Below are positions 16,113-24,060 of a stretch of 34,447 nt of DNA, piece after piece (the first letter of the stretch is position 1; each line of letters opens with the position of its first letter). Origin of the DNA: a virus. Both the position numbers and the translations under genes were made by a program. The stretch is taken from positions 1 to 34,447 of the IMG/VR virus record IMGVR_UViG_3300042868_004419; one strand, given 5' to 3'. The notes below the pieces were generated by a model that saw nothing but the letters and a program-made list of their open reading frames with translations, did no database searches and was not told where the DNA came from.

Positions 16113-16125
16113 TAATACGGAATAG

Positions 16126-16938
16126 TTACTCGGAAGGGTAAAAAAAGTCTATCCCAAACGGGATACGGAGAGCCTCCGTCTCACCTGCTGAATTTTCGTA
16201 TTCGGTAACTAAATCTAAATCGGGAGTGAATGATAAAATATGTTTTCTCAATGCTTTAGAGTCCATTGCTAATAATCGATTCGAAACAAAGTTACTAATA
16301 TATCCTAAATCTCTATTACCATCTACTTCCGTAATGATTCTTCTGAATCTCGTAGTGATTTCGTTTCCTTGTTTTAAAACTTTTTCACTTGCTTCAACAT
16401 CTTTTTGAATTGCAAGTTCATCACCATGAGTAAGTAATTTAAATTTAATTGGAGTTTTTGATTTTGGTAAAGTAAATTCGTATTCGTTATTTCTATTTAA
16501 TAAAGTATAATCGATTTCTTTTGTTTTTAATTTAGATAAATCTATTTTTACAGTTACATCTTCCTCTGATACCGAATCATTTACCGTAACATCGTATTCA
16601 GGACCAAACGCTAACATTCTTGTAATAATCAAAATTGCGTTTTTATCACCAATTAAAAGGTCATTGATATTAACACCAGGTTCTACTACAATTGATTCTA
16701 ATAATCTATCCAAATGTATTCCTTTACGGATTAAATTGGTAGAAGTTAAAATATCTTCTTCTTTTGCAGTCATCAATTTAAGAGTAATCTCTCCTTTTGC
16801 TAAAGGTGAACTCTCTGGGTATGTTAAACCTTTTGATGGTAATGAAATAACTTCCGTTGCAAATGGGAAGTTTTTTTGAGTTGGAGCTTGGGGTGTCCCT
16901 AAACCTCTCGTAACTTGTTGTTCTAATTGTTCTTCCAT
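16126..16938 (-). CDS. 26: gp26-like baseplate hub / tail-assembly protein (T4 baseplate family)
   Basis: 270 aa: NFPFATEVISLPSKGLTYPESSPLAKGEITLKLMTAKEEDILTS...LIRKGIHLDRLLESIVV...INDLLIGDKNAILIITRMLAFGPEYDV. This block is characteristic of T4 gp26-type hub proteins and their homologues in marine phages. The middle has KFKLLTHGDELAIQKDVEAS, and the C-terminus ends IPFGIDFFYPSE. In the family these help assemble the central hub; position between tube and tape measure also matches tail-assembly chaperones of other phages. It has its own start after the terminator at 16979-17009, without the exact ATATTTAT motif. The final codons GAC TTT TTT TAC include a seven-T run where a shift would fuse the protein to the downstream frame. 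Confidence 0.7.
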   Translation of the reverse strand: MEEQLEQQVTRGLGTPQAPTQKNFPFATEVISLPSKGLTYPESSPLAKGEITLKLMTAKEEDILTSTNLIRKGIHLDRLLESIVVEPGVNINDLLIGDKNAILIITRMLAFGPEYDVTVNDSVSEEDVTVKIDLSKLKTKEIDYTLLNRNNEYEFTLPKSKTPIKFKLLTHGDELAIQKDVEASEKVLKQGNEITTRFRRIITEVDGNRDLGYISNFVSNRLLAMDSKALRKHILSFTPDLDLVTEYENSAGETEALRIPFGIDFFYPSE

Positions 16939-16978
16939 AATATAACTTAATGTGTTTATTAATATATATCACATTTTT

Positions 16979-17009
16979 AAAAAAATAAAGGGGAACATTT
17001 CTGCTCCCC
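16979..17009 (-). terminator. Rho-independent terminator after the tail tube gene
   Basis: Coding strand GGGGAGCA-GAAA-TGTTCCCC (17009-16990): an 8-bp stem including one G-U pair, capped by a GNRA tetraloop and followed by TTTATTTTTTT. It lies 27 nt after the tube gene and would set the sheath/tube unit apart from the baseplate genes. Confidence 0.85.
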
Positions 17010-17035
17010 TCATATTTCAATTACTTTATTTAATT

Positions 17036-17524
17036 TTAGTACTCTAATACTGCGTAATCAAATGTTAAAGTTAATTCAATTGATACAGGGTCGTTTGAAG
17101 CCCAATCCAATTCACCAAAGTTTGCTGATGTAATGAATGCTCCTTTGATTGTCCATTGCTCAACCTTATCACCAACTGGTCCTAACAAATAGAAAGTAAT
17201 ATCCTTCTTATAGAATGCTGCGTATCCATCTCTACCCGTTAATGATTCGTGTGATGTTCTAATCCACTCCATAACTTGTTGTGCTCCTGATGGAACGATT
17301 GGGTCATAAAGTGTGATATTCATATCATCCCAGTTAGATTTTCCCTTTATCTTACGCTTTACGTTGATATGGTCTAATTCAACTATTTCTGAAGTAAATG
17401 TTGGTCTACTTGCAGTTTTGATGATGTATGATTCTATACCATTGATTTCCATAATGAATCTGTTACCAAGCTTTGGTTCAAAATTCTTATAAAATATCTT
17501 GTCAAATTCTAATATTTCTGGCAT
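17036..17524 (-). CDS. 19: Tail tube protein (gp19)
   Basis: 162 aa, the usual size of gp19. Features of the family: NRFIMEINGIESYIIKTASRPTF near the N-terminus, EIVELDHINVKRKIKGKSNWDDMNITLYDPI, then a central helix QQVMEWIRTS and the closing strand pattern LGPVGDKVEQWTIKGAFITSANFGELDWASNDPVSIELTLTFDYAVLEY. Hexamers of this protein stack to form the inner tube, through which DNA is ejected. It follows the sheath gene by 48 nt, with an ATATTTAT motif in the gap, and is followed by a strong terminator, consistent with high, separately tuned expression. Confidence 0.93.
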   Translation of the reverse strand: MPEILEFDKIFYKNFEPKLGNRFIMEINGIESYIIKTASRPTFTSEIVELDHINVKRKIKGKSNWDDMNITLYDPIVPSGAQQVMEWIRTSHESLTGRDGYAAFYKKDITFYLLGPVGDKVEQWTIKGAFITSANFGELDWASNDPVSIELTLTFDYAVLEY

Positions 17525-17552
17525 TTTCTTTTTATTTAAATGTTATTCTCTA

Positions 17553-17560
17553 ATAAATAT
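17553..17560 (-). promoter_or_regulatory. Late-promoter-like motif ATATTTAT
   Basis: Lies 29 nt upstream of the tail-tube start, in the short gap after the sheath gene. No -33 TTG. Confidence 0.5.
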
Positions 17561-17572
17561 GGTTTTTTAAAA

Positions 17573-19804
17573 TTATCCGTTAAACGCCGCTCCAGTTGGT
17601 AAGATGTTGAAATCAATTTGAATGAATTCAGCTGTCTTAGTTGGTTGTAAGTAGATAGCTCCTTTCATAATGTTTCTATCAATTACATCTGGTGTGTTGT
17701 TTGAATCATCCATCACAACTCTAAATGCATAAAGTCCTTGTCTTTGTTGAATTGCTTCTAAGTAAGGGTTTACGATGTTTAAGAATCTGTTTCTAGTTTC
17801 AGAAGTATTTTGTTCGAATACTAAATATCTTGAAGTAGATGCGATGTATTTTCTAACAGTTAATAATAATCTTCTTACATTGATTCTATCCAATGCAGAT
17901 GGTTTATCTTGTAATGTTTTTTGTCCGAATACTACGATACCTTGTCCTGGGAACTGAACGATTGGATTTACCTTTCCTTCATATAATGTATCTTTTTCCG
18001 ATTGAGTTAAACGATTTTGAACTGCTACTGCTCCAATCAATCCACCTCTATTTAAACCCGCTGGTGCGAACCATTCTGCTGCTACTCTATCGTTAGATGC
18101 AAATACACCAGGTAATAATACTGATGGTGGTACTGCAATTAACTTATTAGTATTAACATCAATAGTTTTAATCCAAGGGTAGTAAGATGCTGCGTAGTTA
18201 GAATCAACATCATTTGCTTGTCCTACTGCGTTTGTTATTGAATCCGAATATGTTGTTGTGTCCATTATGTAGAAACAATCACTTCTTTCTTCAACCATAT
18301 CTAAAATATCAGTTGTTACCGCGGTGTGCAATCTTCTAATAACACCAGGAGTTACAATCATATTAACATCGTATTCATCTTGGTTAGATAATGCCGATAC
18401 GTGCTTTCCGTAAGCAATAGAGCCAGATGATAATGATGTAGAAAGATTAAATCCTTGTGAGTTTCCTGCTATAATACTATCTCCTTTGTAGATAGGTGTT
18501 GCGGGGCTCATACCATCAAAACCTTCTTGGAATGCTACTAAGAATTGTGCTGCTGAATTACCAACAGATAATGCTCCTCCGTTTGCCGCATCTACTCCAA
18601 ATGCTACGTTAGCACCTACACCTGCTCCGTTAGGAATTGGCTTTAAGTAAATTGAGTTATCAGTATTACCATCTAAATCAATACCACCATATACAGTTGC
18701 CGAAGAACTAACATAAGTTACTGAAGGAATTAATGAACCAATTCCTGCTGATGCTGAGATTGGTAATGTATAAGCTCCATGTCCAAAAGGAACTGCTTGA
18801 ACTGGTGAGTTTTCGTTTAATTCAGAAATTCTAATATATTTTGAGTTATTAACCCAATCACCATTTTCAGTTATTTTACCATCTGATGCAATTGTTCTTT
18901 TTCTATCACCAATTACTCTTGCGATGTAGTTAGGAGAGTTAGGGTCTAAGTTTACATTAGAATAAGTTTCCAATACTACTTTCTTTTTGTTTGTATCAGA
19001 ACCATCTCTAACAACAACTGTGAATGTACCGTAATCAGTACCATTTACAGAACCTGCTGCTTTAATGTTTGTAATACCGATTTTAACTTTAGTATTTGCT
19101 GCATTTCCCGCACCAATTGTTTCAAAACGGAAAAGATTTGTTCTTTCTCCAGAAATCAATTGTGATTGGATAAATGGTGTCAATGCTTCTTGTGCATCAA
19201 ATGTATATGCTTGGTCTGCTAATACCGTTACACTTGCACTTGTAGCTGATACAAATGGAACATTATGATTTTTAAAAAATCCATAAACATAAGGTTTTTT
19301 TGCTCCAAATGCAGATAATCCAAATACAGATTCAATATCATCCGTATCAGATGCTTCCAAAGATGCGGATAATAATCCTGCGTTTGAACCCGAAATTAAA
19401 AATTGACCAGATGAACCGACTGTTACAGTTGTTCCTGCAAAACCTGCGTTTGAACCACTTGCCGTATTAAATAAAATACCAACAGATGCCGATATTGAAC
19501 CCGAAGTTACTGTTAATAATAAAGGAGCAGTTTCAGTATATCCGCCGATACCCGCAACTCTACAAATTGTAGCAGTTCCTGCTTCTCTTAAATATGATTG
19601 TACTGCTAAAGGTGTGTAGTATGTATCATCAACTGTTCCGAACAAAGTTTCGAATTCTGTTTGAGAATTAACGATTGTTGGAACTAATGGTCCTTCTTTA
19701 AAAGGTCCGATGAATGCTGCACCAATATCAGCTACACCTTGTTGTAAAAATGAAAGGTCGTTTTCTTTTGTAAAAACACCTGGTGATACTATTTTGTCTG
19801 CCAT
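17573..19804 (-). CDS. 18: Contractile tail sheath protein (gp18)
   Basis: 743 aa. The N-terminus KIVSPGVFTKENDLSFLQQGV with AAFIGPFKEGP is the classic sheath start. The C-terminal domain is the most conserved part: ASNDRVAAEWFAPAGLNRGGL, VNPIVQFPGQGIVVFGQKTL, SALDRINVRRLLLTVRKYI, and ending FIQIDFNILPTGAAF. Subunits form the contracting tube around gp19. The central region (about 90-430) is Ser/Ala/Gly-rich and variable, forming the outer protrusion domains. An ATATTTAT motif (19840-19847) lies 36 nt upstream, and a TTG occurs 19 nt upstream of its overlapping TATATTTA, so a host-like reading is also possible. Confidence 0.95.
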   Translation of the reverse strand: MADKIVSPGVFTKENDLSFLQQGVADIGAAFIGPFKEGPLVPTIVNSQTEFETLFGTVDDTYYTPLAVQSYLREAGTATICRVAGIGGYTETAPLLLTVTSGSISASVGILFNTASGSNAGFAGTTVTVGSSGQFLISGSNAGLLSASLEASDTDDIESVFGLSAFGAKKPYVYGFFKNHNVPFVSATSASVTVLADQAYTFDAQEALTPFIQSQLISGERTNLFRFETIGAGNAANTKVKIGITNIKAAGSVNGTDYGTFTVVVRDGSDTNKKKVVLETYSNVNLDPNSPNYIARVIGDRKRTIASDGKITENGDWVNNSKYIRISELNENSPVQAVPFGHGAYTLPISASAGIGSLIPSVTYVSSSATVYGGIDLDGNTDNSIYLKPIPNGAGVGANVAFGVDAANGGALSVGNSAAQFLVAFQEGFDGMSPATPIYKGDSIIAGNSQGFNLSTSLSSGSIAYGKHVSALSNQDEYDVNMIVTPGVIRRLHTAVTTDILDMVEERSDCFYIMDTTTYSDSITNAVGQANDVDSNYAASYYPWIKTIDVNTNKLIAVPPSVLLPGVFASNDRVAAEWFAPAGLNRGGLIGAVAVQNRLTQSEKDTLYEGKVNPIVQFPGQGIVVFGQKTLQDKPSALDRINVRRLLLTVRKYIASTSRYLVFEQNTSETRNRFLNIVNPYLEAIQQRQGLYAFRVVMDDSNNTPDVIDRNIMKGAIYLQPTKTAEFIQIDFNILPTGAAFNG

Positions 19805-19839
19805 TTTGTATTCTAATTTAAAAATTTTATTATCTTAAT

Positions 19840-19870
19840 ATAAATATAAAAATTATTTTCAAAACAACAA
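19840..19870 (-). promoter_or_regulatory. Promoter of the sheath gene with ATATTTAT and a possible -33 TTG
   Basis: The octamer is at 19840-19847; the overlapping TATATTTA (19848-19841) is preceded by TTG at 19870-19868 with a 19-nt spacer. It lies in the gap between the Hint adhesin gene and the sheath gene. Confidence 0.5.
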
Positions 19871-19874
19871 TTTA

Positions 19875-21623
19875 TTATTTGTAGTTTGGAGAGAAATAAT
19901 CATATACCTGGTCTACTAAGGCTAAAGTTTGTAATGTGTTATAAAACAATACTGGTCCGATTTGTCCATTCCAAAATGATGTTCTTGCACTATTTGAACC
20001 TATCGTTACATAGTTTGTAGATGATGGTGCAGTAAATGCTGCTGAGGTAAGTATTCCTACTGATACACCATCTACATATATTGTACAAGTACCACTTGGT
20101 TGGAATGCCGCTGAAATCATATACCAAACATTTGATGATAATGATGTTGCTAATTGTGCACTATTTCCTAATGTACTACCATAGAATTTAACTCTATTTA
20201 AAGTAGAACTATCGGTTGATTCAATTGCTAAACCATAAAAACCTGCATAGTCAAAAATGTGTCTTGTAGTTGTACCCAATGTTGTTGTAGGTCTTACCCA
20301 AACGTGAATAGTACCTGTATTAGTATTAAATTGAGAAATACCACCATTAACATTTGATGCGGTATCTTTATAGAACAAATCACCACCATCAAAAGAATAA
20401 TATCTTTCTTTTCTACTTGCACCACTATTGTATGCTGGGTTTGAACTTGCTCTTGATAGAGGGCCCTGTGCTCCAGGTCTAACACCCGTACCATACCCAC
20501 TCATATCCAATAAATCCACCGTTGGTGTACCGGTTGCAGGTAGAGAACCTGCTGCAAATGATGCAGTTTTAGCAGGCTCTAAATACATTCTTAATCCAGA
20601 TGCAGGAATAGATGGTTGTGTGGTTGTTCCTTTGTTGTGTGATATTGTACCATTTGCCAAATAAACGTCAGCATTCTCCACATTAAGTGTTACAATTTCA
20701 ACATCTTCTATTATTTTAGCAACATCATATACCAAAACTTCAACTAAACCACCATTTTCATCATAAGTTAATACTGAATCTCCTGGTAATATAGTTTCTA
20801 CTATTTTAAAGTGATATTTTTGTGTTTCAAAATCAAACACATATAATGGGTGAGTTCCAGTTGCTTTTATTAAACCATTGTTAATATTATAATATCCACT
20901 TGCAAAATTAAATGTAATATCAGATACAGTTACATCTTGATATTCACCTGCTGCGGTCTCCGAATTAAACATTCTCCATTCTGTTGATTCTGTATCTGTA
21001 CCATCTAATGATTCATCTGGCAATCCTGCTGGCACCCATGCTTTAATTACATCACCAACTGCCAAATCTTCTACATTTACAACAGTATTATCTGCTTTTG
21101 TTACCGGAGTATCAAATAATAAACAGAAATCAGTTTGGTTAATTGTGTTATAAACATCAACTGCGTATAATGTTTTTGTAACAGTAGAGTTATAATTGGT
21201 TGCCGCAGTATTAAAACCATCGTTATAAGTCATTGATAAAACGGATTGTGCTTCCGAATATGTTGATACTGCTATTGATGCAGGTGTTACTGGAAAAGAT
21301 GGAGTTGCTCCTAATGTTGCACTACCAACCGTAAAGTTTGCATTATTAAATGATACTGTATAGTTTGCAGCTACACTACCAACTCTTGTACCATGAGCAG
21401 CTCCTGCACTTCCAAATGTAAATGTGGCGTTTTCTGCAGTACTTTCTACAATATATGTAAAAGTTGGTGGAGTTACTGTTACTGAATCAATTGCAAATGA
21501 ACCAAATGAAACTTGCGTTCCAGCTGCAGCATTTCTTGCATTTAATGATGATTCTTGTGAAGTTCTTGCTGAACCTACAGTTGCTCTGTATAAATTTCCT
21601 AAAGATAAATTAGTTTTTGGCAT
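19875..21623 (-). CDS. Tail adhesin with embedded Hint (intein-like) domain and C-terminal LamG-like domain
   Basis: 582 aa. Residues 1-166 are beta-rich and Ser/Thr/Ala-rich, probably the virion-attached part. A Hint domain spans about 167-330: Cys167 in DFCLLFDTPV with VEDLAVGDVIKAW (block A), ATGTHPLYV with His258 (block B), KIVETILPGDSVLTYDE, and VTLNVENADVYLANGTISHN ending in His329-Asn330 (blocks F/G). The next residue is Lys331, not Cys/Ser/Thr, so standard intein splicing is unlikely and a bacterial-intein-like cleaving domain fits better. Residues 340-582 look like a LamG/concanavalin-type jelly roll (LRMYLEPAKT, YYSFDGGD, GTIHVWVRP, WYMISAAFQPSGTCTIYVDG, WNGQIGPVLFY), probably carbohydrate-binding. 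No homing endonuclease insert is seen. Confidence 0.8.
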   Translation of the reverse strand: MPKTNLSLGNLYRATVGSARTSQESSLNARNAAAGTQVSFGSFAIDSVTVTPPTFTYIVESTAENATFTFGSAGAAHGTRVGSVAANYTVSFNNANFTVGSATLGATPSFPVTPASIAVSTYSEAQSVLSMTYNDGFNTAATNYNSTVTKTLYAVDVYNTINQTDFCLLFDTPVTKADNTVVNVEDLAVGDVIKAWVPAGLPDESLDGTDTESTEWRMFNSETAAGEYQDVTVSDITFNFASGYYNINNGLIKATGTHPLYVFDFETQKYHFKIVETILPGDSVLTYDENGGLVEVLVYDVAKIIEDVEIVTLNVENADVYLANGTISHNKGTTTQPSIPASGLRMYLEPAKTASFAAGSLPATGTPTVDLLDMSGYGTGVRPGAQGPLSRASSNPAYNSGASRKERYYSFDGGDLFYKDTASNVNGGISQFNTNTGTIHVWVRPTTTLGTTTRHIFDYAGFYGLAIESTDSSTLNRVKFYGSTLGNSAQLATSLSSNVWYMISAAFQPSGTCTIYVDGVSVGILTSAAFTAPSSTNYVTIGSNSARTSFWNGQIGPVLFYNTLQTLALVDQVYDYFSPNYK

Positions 21624-21634
21624 ATTAGTATGTG

Positions 21635-22633
21635 TTATTCTCCGTTATAAATATCTAAAAGTTTTTCTTTCCATACATCTTTATTTCCAAAATGTGTTTT
21701 CATCCAATCTTTTAGTTTGTGATGTTCTGTTTTTCTTTCTTCATAACTATCTTTACAGATTTGCTCATAGGTTTCCTTAAAAGTTTCTGCATCTTTTGCT
21801 TTATATTTGTAGTCAAGGGGAATACACCAGTTTTCATGTAATATTGGTATCTTACCCCAATCAACTGCTTCAAATATTCCATATCCGAAGGGTTCATTTT
21901 CAAAACACGAGTGAGATACACCCCAATCAAGTCCGTAGAACCTTTCTTTAAATTTATAATCAAACTTATAAATTTTACTTTTTTCGAATTTATGTCCATA
22001 CTTCTTTCGGTAATATTTATTAAATGTTTCTGAATTTGTTGAAATGTAATTTTCAAATGGCTCTATGAACTCTAAATTCTTTCTACCTTCCGCTCTTGCG
22101 GCAAATCCAATTTTTAATGACTCCGAAACTTCTTTATTTGCTGTAAATTCGTAACAATTTGGTATATGATATAAATTTTCTGTTTTATATGGAAAATGAT
22201 ATAATCCTACCCAAACTTTATTTTTAATCTTATCAATCATTTCTGATTCATATTCCCAATTACCATACCAATGTAAGTATTCATCTTTTTCCATTTGTGC
22301 CATTAAAGACACTTTTGTTAAATTATGAAAAACGATTGAATCAATCTTTTCCAAATTTTGATGAATAGCTCTGGTTGGAGTGTAATGACCATGTAGAATA
22401 TGTATCCGTCTTGCACCTTCTAAATGTTTTATAATTTCATCTTCAGATGTTTCCCAAATATGGTCAATATTGATTTCAAAATCCTCATAATTTTGAGGTT
22501 TATGTCTATGGAAAAGAAGAAGTGGCTTTACCTCTAAATCAGGAGCCACTTCTTTTATCCATTGTGTTACCCACATATCTGCACCACTATTGAACCAGGG
22601 TCCTCCTGCGGTGGTATAGTAAACGTCGTACAT
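21635..22633 (-). CDS. GT-B glycosyltransferase (GT4-like)
   Basis: 332 aa. The N-terminal half has YYTTAGGPWFNSGADMWVTQWIKEVAP, a nucleotide-sugar enzyme start with a Gly-rich loop, and IHILHGHYTP. The C-terminal half has KIGFAARAEGRKNLEFIEPF (174-193), the hinge and donor-site region, and GVSHSCFENEPFGYGIFEAVDWGKIPI (238-264), the E-x(7)-E-type donor-binding motif of GT4 enzymes. No signal or membrane segment. It sits between a fibre gene (3-nt gap) and the Hint adhesin, so virion fibres or host surface glycans are likely acceptors; the acceptor is inferred. Its last codons (DIYNGE) contain the ATATTTAT motif for the next gene. Confidence 0.8.
   Translation of the reverse strand: MYDVYYTTAGGPWFNSGADMWVTQWIKEVAPDLEVKPLLLFHRHKPQNYEDFEINIDHIWETSEDEIIKHLEGARRIHILHGHYTPTRAIHQNLEKIDSIVFHNLTKVSLMAQMEKDEYLHWYGNWEYESEMIDKIKNKVWVGLYHFPYKTENLYHIPNCYEFTANKEVSESLKIGFAARAEGRKNLEFIEPFENYISTNSETFNKYYRKKYGHKFEKSKIYKFDYKFKERFYGLDWGVSHSCFENEPFGYGIFEAVDWGKIPILHENWCIPLDYKYKAKDAETFKETYEQICKDSYEERKTEHHKLKDWMKTHFGNKDVWKEKLLDIYNGE
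21647..21654 (-). promoter_or_regulatory. Late-promoter-like motif ATATTTAT within a coding end
   Basis: The octamer is part of the Asp-Ile-Tyr codons at the end of the glycosyltransferase gene and lies 24 nt upstream of the Hint adhesin start. Confidence 0.45.
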
Positions 22634-22636
22634 TTA

Positions 22637-24001
22637 TTAAGAACCTATTTGTGCTTTTAACTCTTCTATTTGCTTTTGTTGTTCTTTAATCGCTTCTACC
22701 AATAAACCCATCATTTTAGAATAATCTAACGCTAAGAAACCATCTTCTCTAGTTTTAATTACTTCTGGTAAAACTTCTTGAACTTCTTGTGCTATCAAAC
22801 CCGTCTTTGGAGTTGATTTTGTTACTTCATTTACATCATCATTCCATTCCCAAGTTACACCATTTAATTTAGATACTTTATCTAATGCGTTTGGAATAAT
22901 TTGAATGTTATTCTTATGTCTCTTATCTGAAGTAAAGAATGCCGTAATATCACCTGTTGCAGTAATAGTTCCGTTAATGGTTAAGTTACCATGTGTTACT
23001 GCCGAAGTTGTTAATAATGCTTGGTTAATTATTGTTCCATATCCAGTTGTAGAAGATATAGTTACTTGCGAAGAACCTGATACAGTTCCGGTTGGTAATA
23101 ATGGAGTTACTTGTGTAGAACCTGAAACTACACCCGTTGGTAAGTTTGCAATCGTTTGTAGTGAACTCGAAACTATACCACCTGGAATACCAGTTATTGA
23201 TGTGTAATTTACTTGTGATGAACCCGAAAATAGTGTTCCAAGTGCACTTCTAATTTGGTCAGAGGTAACTGAACTACCCAATGCGGTGGATGTACCTGCT
23301 ATTGTTATTGAACTATTTGTTAATTGTGCGTTTCCAATTCCTGTTACTTGTGATGAACCACTTACTATTCCTGCTGGTATAGAAGATATATTTGCGTATG
23401 TAATTTGTGATGAACCAGTTACTATTCCACTTCCACCTAATATTTGTGAAGAACCCGATATTACACCATCCGTATTAATTTTAGTTTTAATCGTTGTATC
23501 GATTGAACTTGTAAATGAATTTAAATTTGTTATAGATGTATTTGATGAGCCCGTTGCAGCTTCTAATGCGGTTAATGTTGCTGCACTTAATGATTTTACA
23601 ACACTTGTACCTTCTACAAATTTAATTGAACCGGTTGATATATAAAGGTCTCTCCAAATTTTATCAGCAGAACCTAAATCAAATGCGTTTGTTGTTTGTG
23701 GAATAAGAGATGAACTCAAAGATGCTACAACATTTACAGTATCAGCAGTTGCATCACCAATTGTGATAGCTCCACCTAATGTTAAATTACCATCAATTTT
23801 CGCATTTCCCGTAATATCCAATGATGAACCCGAAATTCCAGCGAATGAACCCTGACTTCCTGTTCCGGAAGCTCCTAGTGTAATATCACCGGTTGCTCCT
23901 CCAATTTGTAATGTTCCTAAGTCTGTATTTACATACGGCTCTCCGAATGCTAACGAACCAGATTTTTGTGCGTTCGTCCCACGTCTAAATTTAAGTCCCA
24001 T
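22637..24001 (-). CDS. Tail fibre with C-terminal S74 self-cleaving chaperone, 454 aa
   Basis: The N-terminus GLKFRRGTNAQKSGSLAFGEPYVNTDLGTLQIG is the RRGT...GE...TD...L-IG module common to phage receptor-binding proteins. The shaft consists of repeats around (I)SGSSQVT and P-x-GIVSGSSQ. The C-terminus is an S74 intramolecular chaperone: SDKRHKNNI with Ser358 and Lys363 as the expected catalytic dyad, TGLIAQEVQEVLPEVI, LDYSKMMGLLVEAIKEQQKQIEEL (trimeric coiled coil). In this family the chaperone trimerises the fibre and then cuts itself off. A late-like motif is 52 nt upstream. The glycosyltransferase gene begins 3 nt after this gene. Confidence 0.85.
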   Translation of the reverse strand: MGLKFRRGTNAQKSGSLAFGEPYVNTDLGTLQIGGATGDITLGASGTGSQGSFAGISGSSLDITGNAKIDGNLTLGGAITIGDATADTVNVVASLSSSLIPQTTNAFDLGSADKIWRDLYISTGSIKFVEGTSVVKSLSAATLTALEAATGSSNTSITNLNSFTSSIDTTIKTKINTDGVISGSSQILGGSGIVTGSSQITYANISSIPAGIVSGSSQVTGIGNAQLTNSSITIAGTSTALGSSVTSDQIRSALGTLFSGSSQVNYTSITGIPGGIVSSSLQTIANLPTGVVSGSTQVTPLLPTGTVSGSSQVTISSTTGYGTIINQALLTTSAVTHGNLTINGTITATGDITAFFTSDKRHKNNIQIIPNALDKVSKLNGVTWEWNDDVNEVTKSTPKTGLIAQEVQEVLPEVIKTREDGFLALDYSKMMGLLVEAIKEQQKQIEELKAQIGS

Positions 24002-24052
24002 TTTAGTTTACTCTTTTTTTTAGTTTAAAGTATAGGAAAACCCCATACCCAT

Positions 24053-24060
24053 ATAAATAT
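24053..24060 (-). promoter_or_regulatory. Late-promoter-like motif ATATTTAT
   Basis: Lies 52 nt upstream of the fibre start at 24001, immediately after the stop of the upstream fibre. The leader between them has a weak hairpin (TATGGG / CCTATA, 24029-24050 region). Confidence 0.45.

Noticed and set aside
16778-17020. 80-aa minus-strand frame overlapping the gp26-like gene start and the terminator
   Set aside because: It reads through the terminator hairpin and antiphase through the gp26-like gene; composition is not protein-like.
19875-21623. A canonical self-splicing intein with homing endonuclease
   Set aside because: The domain is only about 164 aa, lacks an endonuclease, and the +1 residue is Lys.
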